A stretch of DNA of 64,000 bases from Mytilus californianus (taxonomy: Eukaryota; Mollusca; Bivalvia; Mytilida; Mytilidae): positions 68,542,100-68,606,099 of the forward strand of contig NW_026262712.1 of NCBI RefSeq assembly GCF_021869535.1, read 5' to 3'. Of the stretch, positions 57,636 through 64,000 are shown piece by piece. Each line of letters opens with the position of its first letter. The stretch's first letter is position 1. A model generated the notes under the pieces. It made no database searches and was not told where the DNA came from. It saw only the letters and a program-made list of their open reading frames with translations. A program made the translations under genes and the position numbers.

Positions 57636-58752
57636 TTACATTGCATTACTGAGTATCGCATTACAGAAACTGGTGTCTATGGTTACAGGTTTATCATAAA
57701 ATTTTCGAAAAGAGCATTGATTAGTCCACCCTGCGGTGCGTAAAATTGTCGAAAGTGGTAAACCTTTACTACAAGCTTTAGAAACAGACGCTGATCTCAC
57801 ACTGTGAGGTTTAAATGCGGAGCAATCTATACCAGCTTCTATCATAACTGTTTTCATCCATCTGGATATAGTGTCTTTGCTTACACCTTTATACGGCGCT
57901 ACAAAACTTACAAAAAATTTCTTTTCTTTCCCGCGAAATTTTTCAGTCATTTTGATATATAATTTTAAACAAGTTACAATGCACAAATTTGTATTTACAA
58001 AACTATTTAAAACAATTTCATTTAAATGTTTTCCTGGTCTAGTTTGTTTCAATATTTCACCTATTCTTATCTTAACAATATCATTCGAAAACTCTAAATT
58101 ACGTATATCTACTAAAAAATGAATAGACTGTAACCTTTGAGCTGTCAACAAGACAATAAAGAAACACATTTCAAAGTTATTTGCTTTAACGTCAAACTGT
58201 TATTTTCTAGTGTATCTAAGTAATTGAGTAGATCGGACACGTTCCATGTAAAATTGTATCTTGGTAGTGAAGGTCTTAATTGGAATATTCCTCTCATAAA
58301 TCGCTTGACCAAATTATGTTTACCAATTGAATCGTGTCCATTAAGTGTCATAAATGAGGACAAAGCAGATCGCGCAGTATTGAGTCCGCTATAACCTATC
58401 CCTGAATGGAAAAGTTTTGCTAAGATTCTAAAACCAAATTTACAGTTGATGACATGGGATCAGCATGTTTTTAAACACAAATACACACCCACTTTTGGAT
58501 ATAACTCCAATATAGTCGTTTTGTGGAGTCTCGCCATGAATGCATGATAATGTCGACAACTGATTTTGATAAACCTTGACTTTCAAATGATCTCCGGACA
58601 ATTTGAACGCTGTCAAGTGAAGTTTGTTGATGAGTGGATGAACTTTTGCTTTGTTGAACGAAAGTGTCACAAGTGATTTCTTCACTGGTAGAATTCTGGG
58701 ACAATCCACAAGTAACTGTAGAATTTTCGGAAACCAAGGTTAAGTTGGCCAT
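57636..58752 (-). pseudogene. Tyrosine recombinase of the DIRS-like element, frameshifted
   Basis: The N-terminal core-binding part is split over 58752-58440 (SWRDSTKRLYWSYIQKW) and 58363-58145 (SALSSFMTLNGH is readable across the break). The catalytic part is open at 58169-57636. The expected residues are visible: Arg in TAQRLQSI, HSVR for the His-x-x-Arg motif, GWTN, and the nucleophile Tyr in FRKFYDKP. The catalytic half looks complete; the breaks are upstream. Confidence 0.78.
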
Positions 58753-59509
58753 AACGGGACTATTACGATTGCATCTGCCTTGTCCTGTACAATTTTCTTC
58801 AATACTGCTCCTAGTATGCTGAAAGGAGGGAAAATATAATTAAAGTTTGTTCCCCAATTAAAAGTAAAAGCATCAACAAGTTTTGCATTCGGATCTGGTC
58901 TATAGGAACAGTATGGTGTAACTTTGTAATTTAACCGTGAGGCAAATAGATCACTATCAGGGCTTCCAAAATATTGTTCAATTTTTATATTAACATTACT
59001 ATCTAATTCCCATTCTGTGTCATCATTGCTATTACGCGATTCATAGTCAGCTTGGCAATTCTCACTCCCCGGTAAATGGGCAGCTGTTAACCAGATGTTT
59101 TTATTTTGCACCATAACAAAATCTCTCTTGTCAATTCATTGAGATTCTTCTTCATACCGCCCATTTTATTTAAATACGTCACAGCAGTTGTGTTATCTAT
59201 CTGTGCGTGTATATGTAAACATGACGCGTTGCTACAAATAGACTTCAGTGTTAAATACACAGCTAACAGTTCTAGCTGATTAATGTGATAAGAGTTTTCT
59301 TCATCTGACCACCTACCACCTGTAGATTGACTCTCCTAAACTCCGCTCCATCCCGTTAAAGACGCATCTGATCTAATTATAATTTCGGGATTTCCCACGC
59401 ACACGTGTTTCTTGCTGGTTTCTATATTATCGATCCACAAATTAATATCTTGCTTACAGATTTCATTGAGACGGAATTTTGCTTCATAATTGCCTCGGTG
59501 ATTCCGTAA
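58740..59509 (-). pseudogene. DIRS-like RNase H region, frameshifted
   Basis: A broken first part leads to INQLELLAVYLTLKSICSN and then AQIDNTTAVTYLNKMGG (about 59215-59150), the RNase H core. A one-base shift near 59110 moves to the 124-codon frame 59114-58740, with HLPGSENCQADYESR and a PDSDLFASRLN linker typical of these elements. Confidence 0.7.
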
Positions 59510-60540
59510 CTATTCGTTTTTAGTTATATGCAGTCTTTTGTGAAATGATTTTGCATTCGGAACCCCGTATTCGCTTGCTACCATTTTTCCTATTAATTCA
59601 GAAAATTCTCTGATAGAAACATATTCCTTGCGTAAAATTTGTTTACATAATTCCATGAATTTTTGTGCTTTTTCTTGAGTAAGACGCATTGTCATTTCCC
59701 GTGAATTCAACATAAGCCCAAGATGTTGAATTTCTTGTGTCAGAACGAAAACAGATTTATTCGGATGAATTGTAAGACCTAGTTTATCGAATAACGTAAC
59801 TGTGTCATTAATGTTAGCAAGGCAATCCTTATAAGATTGTCCAATTAATAAAGAATCATCGATATAAGCTGAATTGCAATGACCTCTCTTTCGTAAGTCA
59901 GAAAAAACACATTTCATTATCTTTGTAAAAACACGTTGGCAAGTATTTAGACCTTGAGCTAAACATGTAAATTGATATAATTCCACATTCCATGTGAATC
60001 GGAGGAATCTACGATCAGACTCTCTGACTGAAATACTAAAAAATGCATCCTTCAAATCTATACTACCAAAATAATAATTACGGTTCATTTGATTAATTGC
60101 GGTGCATAAACTATCCATCTTAAAATGGTAATTCTCTATATATTCATTCAAAGATTTTAAATTTAAAATCACTGGATGTGTTCCGTCTTTTTTGGGTCGT
60201 GTGAAAATGTGTGTCACAAACTGGTTCTTGCGTGGTATAGCTTTTTGGATAATGCCTTTCTTTAAAGAAGTTTGCACTTCTAAAGTTATGGAAGTTTTTT
60301 CATCTTCATTAAACGAAGGATTATTACAACTGTTACGACATGGTGGTAAGGTGTGAAATTGTAACCAATAACCTGTCAACATTTCTAGAATTGATTTATC
60401 ACTCGTTATTGATTTCCAACTTTCAAGATTGTATTTTACTTTCCCGGCTCTAAAGTTTTCAGGAGTATTAACAAGATTTGAAAATTCACATTTACTTTTC
60501 TTATATAATTGTTTAAACTGACTAACCTGTGGAACTAACG
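59510..60540 (-). CDS. DIRS-like reverse transcriptase domain
   Basis: The frame is open from about 60540, with its first ATG at 60382. It contains GIIQKAIPRKNQFVTHIF, RPKKDGTHPVILNLKSLN, the motif-A block GSIDLKDAFFSI, a motif-B block AQGLNTCQRVFTKIMK (usually SSAPR), and catalytic YIDD followed by SLLIGQS. A LGLTIHPNKSVF and HLGLMLNS block follows. The RT core is intact at the sequence level although downstream domains are broken. Length and motif order fit DIRS/Ngaro RT. Confidence 0.8.
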
Positions 60541-61575
60541 ATTGTTTGGTTTGTGGAACTGTCTACCCCCTCTTCCTCGTTTGTTCGGGAAGGAGTTTCG
60601 CTGGTCTAAAAAACGACTTTTGCAATTTCCAGTTTTATTGTTATTGTACCCTTCAGCAGAATTTCGATTATAATTATAACCACTTGTTGATGGTTTGTCG
60701 GTAAATCCGGTATATCCCGTTACGGATATTTTCTTTGATTTTTGAATATCTTCAATTTTCTTCTGCAAATCATCCCCAAACAATTGATCAGATACAGAGT
60801 TGTTTGTATAAGTAAGTTTTTTAAACTTTCCAACCATAATTGGTTTGAAATTTTCTTTCCTGTATTGGTTCAATTGTGTATAAGAAGCTGCGAACATTCG
60901 GATACCATCTGTCATTTTCATTAGGTTTTTGTTGGCGCAAATGTGTTTTTCTTTAGGGCAGCTTTTATTTGTCGTTTCTATTGCTGGTATCATTCCTTTG
61001 ATGACGTACCCCATTATTTTCTGTAATTTAAAATCACGTGATCTGATAGCATTGATCATGGCGTGTTTTCTCCCCAAACTTCTTCATTTACTGAAGGGAT
61101 CATTAGATTTTGACAGTTTTCTGGTCTTTTGTATTTCGATTTAATTTCTTTGAATTTTGAATCGGGGATCTTAGATCTAAGAGAAGTATTGACGGATTTT
61201 GCTAAGCTTTCTTCAATAGCCGCACTAGTTTCTTCAGAATCGTTATAAAATTCACTCATTTCATCCATTAATTCATTGACCTCGTTAAGATCCTCGTCTT
61301 CAGTGACGTTATCAGATTTATCAAGGTTATCGCTCTCAGTATTTCAAAGCTACACATAAGTTTATCTAGGTCATCAACAGATTCTCTGTCATGCTGAGGA
61401 TCATCTGCAACTTTTAAGTGTTTATTTGAAATGTTATCTTCCACGTCATCACAATGGGATCTTTTCGTTCCACGTGTGCTATCGTGTGGTGCTGTTGTTT
61501 TTTTTATTTGCACTGTCCGAAACACTATCAGATTCAGAACCTAATCTAATTTAAATTGTGTTTTCCATTTTAGAA
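60535..61575 (-). pseudogene. DIRS-like gag region, frameshifted
   Basis: An initiator-like ATG near 61571 is followed after six codons by a stop. Open pieces continue at 61525-61268 (rich in D, E, S and K), 61268-61056 and 61077-60535. The last ends in a basic, N/G/R-rich tail with RGRGGRQFHKPNN, typical of nucleic-acid-binding gag termini. The RT frame opens around the end of this frame, so overlap or frameshifting may have linked them in the ancestor. Confidence 0.6.
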
Positions 61576-61599
61576 AGCCAATTGGTGTTTCTTCCTCTA

Positions 61600-62060
61600 T
61601 ATTACATGAATTAATGCTTTTATATTTTTTTTTATGGAAGGTTTTCAATGCAGATCAGTTTTGTATTATTTTGTGTTTTTAAGTATAGCTTTTAATTTGT
61701 TTTAACTTGAGTGTAGCACGATTTATCTGATTTCATTTCCATTTGCCACTTTTATGGTATTGCATGTTTTATTCTAGATAGTTCTGATATCCAATTAGAT
61801 TTGATGGTCAATTTATCTTATATTAACTTTTGTGAAATATTTCCTGCTTTGTCGATTATATCATTAATAAATAGTAACCTACTTGTTATCCAATGTGGAA
61901 ATATTAAGCATTTGTTTTGAAATTTTATATGTTTATTGCCCCAAATGTATTGTTGTCTTATATTAACAAAAGTTGTACTGTTATTTTTGTTTGAGATATT
62001 TTTTATTTTAAACCAACTTTTAACTATTTCTAAGTAGAAAAGAGGTAGTGATTTGCTAAG
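61600..62060 (-). pseudogene. L1-like ORF2 fragment, antisense
   Basis: The minus strand reads SLPLFYLEIVKSWFKIK, QQYIWGNKHIKFQNKCLIF, then LLFINDIIDKAGNISQKLI (about 62045-61820). The last block is homologous to FVNDIIDDIGDISQHLIL near 51690-51640 in the 50950-54300 remnant. So it is the post-RT region of the same or a sister LINE family. The DIRS-like element begins just beyond it. Confidence 0.6.
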
Positions 62061-62224
62061 GTTTGGGATTGCTTTTATGCTTTTATATCTTTGATCCTAA
62101 TTGGATTATTTGATGTTTAGTAGGCATGTGCTTGCCACAGACAGAAAATAATTTATGATGTACTATATTTTTATTCAAAATGAGTTATTCATTATTTTGC
62201 GTGATTATCCTTACACCATTTTTT

Positions 62225-62810
62225 GAGATGCTGTGTATTGAAAAAAAGTATTGGTTGCTGGAGATTGGGATATAATAGAAAATATATACGTTTAAAAAAT
62301 CTTTATTTTCAAATCATATAAATTTTTCTTTAAAAGTGATTTTTTTTAATATCCAGATTGTGAAGAAATAGAAGCAATGTCATCAAATTTAATATATCAT
62401 AGAGAGCCTCAGGATGGGGGAACGTCATCAAATTTACTTTCCCATAGAGAGCCTCATCATGGTCGAACTAAAAAGGTAATACTTTACATTATCAAGTTTT
62501 ATGTCTCGCGTCATTTTTGATATTTTCTTCCAGGTGCGCGCCTAAGATGACGATGAAATTGATGAATTTTTGTTGAACATGCAGTGGCAAAAATTGCATG
62601 CATGTTAATATGATATGAATACAAACTCTGTTTTGCACAAGACGTACACACTGAGCTTAAGTTTTAACGTGATAGTTCATTTGGTTAACAGTCAAGATAA
62701 CGTACCATCCTATCTTGACAGATAATTTTGACTTTGACCCGACCAATCTCATACTCCTGAATGCCACGCGCTTAGTGGAGAAGGAGCACATACAAAATTT
62801 TAAGTCTTAT
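62225..62810 (+). repeat. Duplicated segment B (paralogue of 9840-10430)
   Basis: It opens with GCTGTGTATTGAAAAAAAGT and a GCTGGAGATTGG block, as at 9852-9895. It keeps the exon and the downstream intron blocks in order and ends near the ATGCCACGCGCTTAG homology at 62761. Divergence is spread evenly over exon and intron. Confidence 0.65.
62357..62475 (+). CDS. Candidate 119-nt exon with an internal 45-nt duplication
   Basis: Acceptor TTAATATCCAG and donor AAAAAG-GTAATAC match the exon at 9971-10044. The only open frame starts with two bases and runs 39 codons. It is exactly 45 bases (15 codons) longer because the unit MSSNLIYHREPQDGG is followed by a sister unit TSSNLLSHREPHHG. Same phase, same ends and an in-frame duplication argue for coding origin. 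The protein is unknown to me. Confidence 0.5.
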
Positions 62811-62845
62811 GTTTGACCTGTGTAACAATGATAACACGTTTTTCA

Positions 62846-63625
62846 AATATTTTTACACGACCGTCGGCGTCTTCGTGGTCCGACTCATATGGTTACCAGA
62901 CAATAACTTAAGTATAAGTGTATCGATCTATTTTGAGTTGTGCCAAAAGGTTGCATACTACAAAAGAAAAGTTGGAATTGATTTGGGGGCTATTGCCCTA
63001 AAGGTTTAGGAATACGGGACCAACAAAGGGACAGAAAACAAGCATTCTCCATGTTTCAGGACATTAATTTGTGTATAAGTGTATAAATCTCTATGAAACT
63101 GTTCCACAAGGTTCAATACCCCAAAAGGAAGGATATGATTGATTTTGGGGGTTATGGTCCTAATCGTTTAGGAAAAAACGACAAACATAATTATTTTCTA
63201 AAACTTAATAATTAATTGCTTATCTGTTGTCCAATTTAAATTAGGTTTAATTTCAAGTCTTGAATTCTTAAAGTTCTGTAATTTGCTTTTTATTGGTTTT
63301 TTGGACTCCGTTTTTAAACAAGTCCATATGAAGAATCAAAGGGTCCAAAAATTAAAACAGTTTGATATTAGCAAAAATTTAACACTTCTGATTCTTTGAT
63401 ATGCGGGATATAGATATGTATTTAGAGTTTTGATTTTGGGCCCAGTTTTCAAGTAGGTGCATATTAAGGTACACTGGGTCCAAAATTAAACTAATATTGA
63501 TTATATTTGATATGCTGAATATAACCGTGTATTTTAGTTTTTAGATTTTTGAAATCCTTTGAGGTCCAATGGGTCCAAAATTCAACTTTGCTTGATTGGA
63601 TCAACATTGAATTTTAGGAGTTCTT
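62846..63625 (+). repeat. Second copy (left end and monomers) of the 2.9-kb element
   Basis: ACACGACCGTCGGCGTC at about 62855 corresponds to the (CGT)n head at 15288. GATTGATTTTGGGGGTTATGG at about 63138 and monomers with GGTCCAAAATTAAAC (63290-63620) follow in the same order. It is shorter and more diverged than 15283-18206. Confidence 0.65.
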
Positions 63626-64000
63626 TGACGGTTTCCGTCTCAAATGGAAGTGGCCGCATTTGTGTTCATTTTTAATATTTAGATGTAAGTTGTATTTGAT
63701 GATATTGCATAACATATATAAAGGTTGAGGATAAACACGGATGCGGCCACTTTCATTTTTGGCATAAAACATCTGAAAAATGACAAATTATGACATATTT
63801 GATAGATTTTTAATATTTAAGCCTGAATAAGGGCGTCTTTTATGACTAAATCAGTCCAAATATTTCACATAAACTAATTGAATCTACTATAGTAGACACT
63901 TTTTTCTAAATAGATACTTGTTTATTCCAAAAATTTCCTGTTTACAATTTCCTCAGTTGCCCAGGATGCAAACTGGGGATTCCCGTTTACATTTAAAACC
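63626..64000. repeat. Inverted pair at 63642-63758, remainder unassigned
   Basis: AAATGGAAGTGGCCGCAT (63642 onward, 25-base arm) pairs with ATGCGGCCACTTTCATTT ending 63758; the loop is about 67 bases. It may be a small foldback element next to the end of the monomer repeat. No gene is seen to the window edge. Confidence 0.5.

Larger units (their letters stand above)
57560..61575 (-). mobile_element. Tyrosine-recombinase retrotransposon (DIRS-like), degenerate
   Basis: On the minus strand the order is gag-like, RT, RNase H, tyrosine recombinase, the layout of DIRS/Ngaro elements (YR retrotransposons use a recombinase instead of an integrase). No LTR pair was found. The 5' end abuts an L1-like fragment near 61600. 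The 3' end is near the inverted repeat at 57269-57540. Frameshifts in gag, RNase H and recombinase make it non-functional. Confidence 0.75.

Overview
The window looks like AT-rich, repeat-dense intergenic DNA from a bivalve mollusc, most probably a mussel close to Mytilus. This rests on recognising bivalve-typical repeats (Penelope-like tails, a (CGT)n-headed element, a family headed ATGCCC-TATTTAT-GGGCAT), on spliceosomal-type splice sites and on MACPF-type coding sequence. It is an inference from memory of such sequences, not a search result. Nothing prokaryotic is present: no operons, no ribosome binding sites, no CRISPR. Most open frames are remnants of mobile elements or chance frames in satellites.

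Host genes. The only convincing host coding region is a large exon at 27234-28792, encoding a MACPF-domain protein with a cysteine-rich PAN/apple-like C-terminus. It is entered through a phase-1 splice acceptor, so a signal-peptide exon should lie upstream. Small candidate exons with good splice sites and one open frame lie at 8878-8937, 20896-20990, 9971-10044 and 62357-62475. The last two are paralogues inside a duplicated segment. At 11440-12480 (minus) there is a decayed member of a repetitive gene family with a Cys-rich CXC-like tail.

Retroelements. Two decayed Penelope-like copies (2936-4532; 45480-48594) have several short tail fragments elsewhere. A young 5'-truncated Jockey/CR1-type LINE at 31579-34365 keeps an intact 831-codon RT frame between 10-bp target duplications. 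An older LINE C-terminal fragment (about 18960-20320) is broken by a small TIR element. L1/Tx1-like ORF1 and ORF2 remains lie at 50100-50875 (+), 50950-54300 (-) and 61600-62060 (-). A tyrosine-recombinase (DIRS-like) retrotransposon on the minus strand (about 57560-61575) has gag-like, RT, RNase H and recombinase regions, and sits next to a near-perfect 79-bp inverted repeat.

DNA elements. The most striking object is a 7.1-kb unit at 38298-45420. It has about 78-bp terminal inverted repeats, roughly 10-bp direct flanking duplications, mirrored subterminal satellite arrays with an 82-bp period, and a central remnant ending in a SWIM-type CKHVH motif. Together these suggest a Mutator-like (MULE) element that carries or recruited inverted satellites. 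A second TIR element (43167-44005) is nested inside it. Two PIF/Harbinger-like MITEs with 3-bp TWA duplications are visible (19768-19980; 49522-49870). The second has an allelic-style empty site in a paralogous repeat at 540-1160. A 2.9-kb element at 15283-18206 holds a trinucleotide head, two perfect-stem hairpins and about a dozen tandem monomers.

Layout: 1-8.2 kb dispersed repeats and PLE copy 1; 8.2-13 kb candidate exons and a gene relic; 13-20.3 kb tRNA-like tandem unit, 2.9-kb element and LINE relic; 20.3-27 kb mostly unassigned; 27-29.4 kb MACPF exon; 31.5-34.4 kb young LINE; 36.4 kb foldback; 38.3-45.4 kb MULE-like unit; 45.5-48.6 kb PLE copy 2; 49-55 kb MITE and L1-like relics; 57-62 kb DIRS-like element; 62-64 kb paralogous exon and a fragment of the 2.9-kb element.
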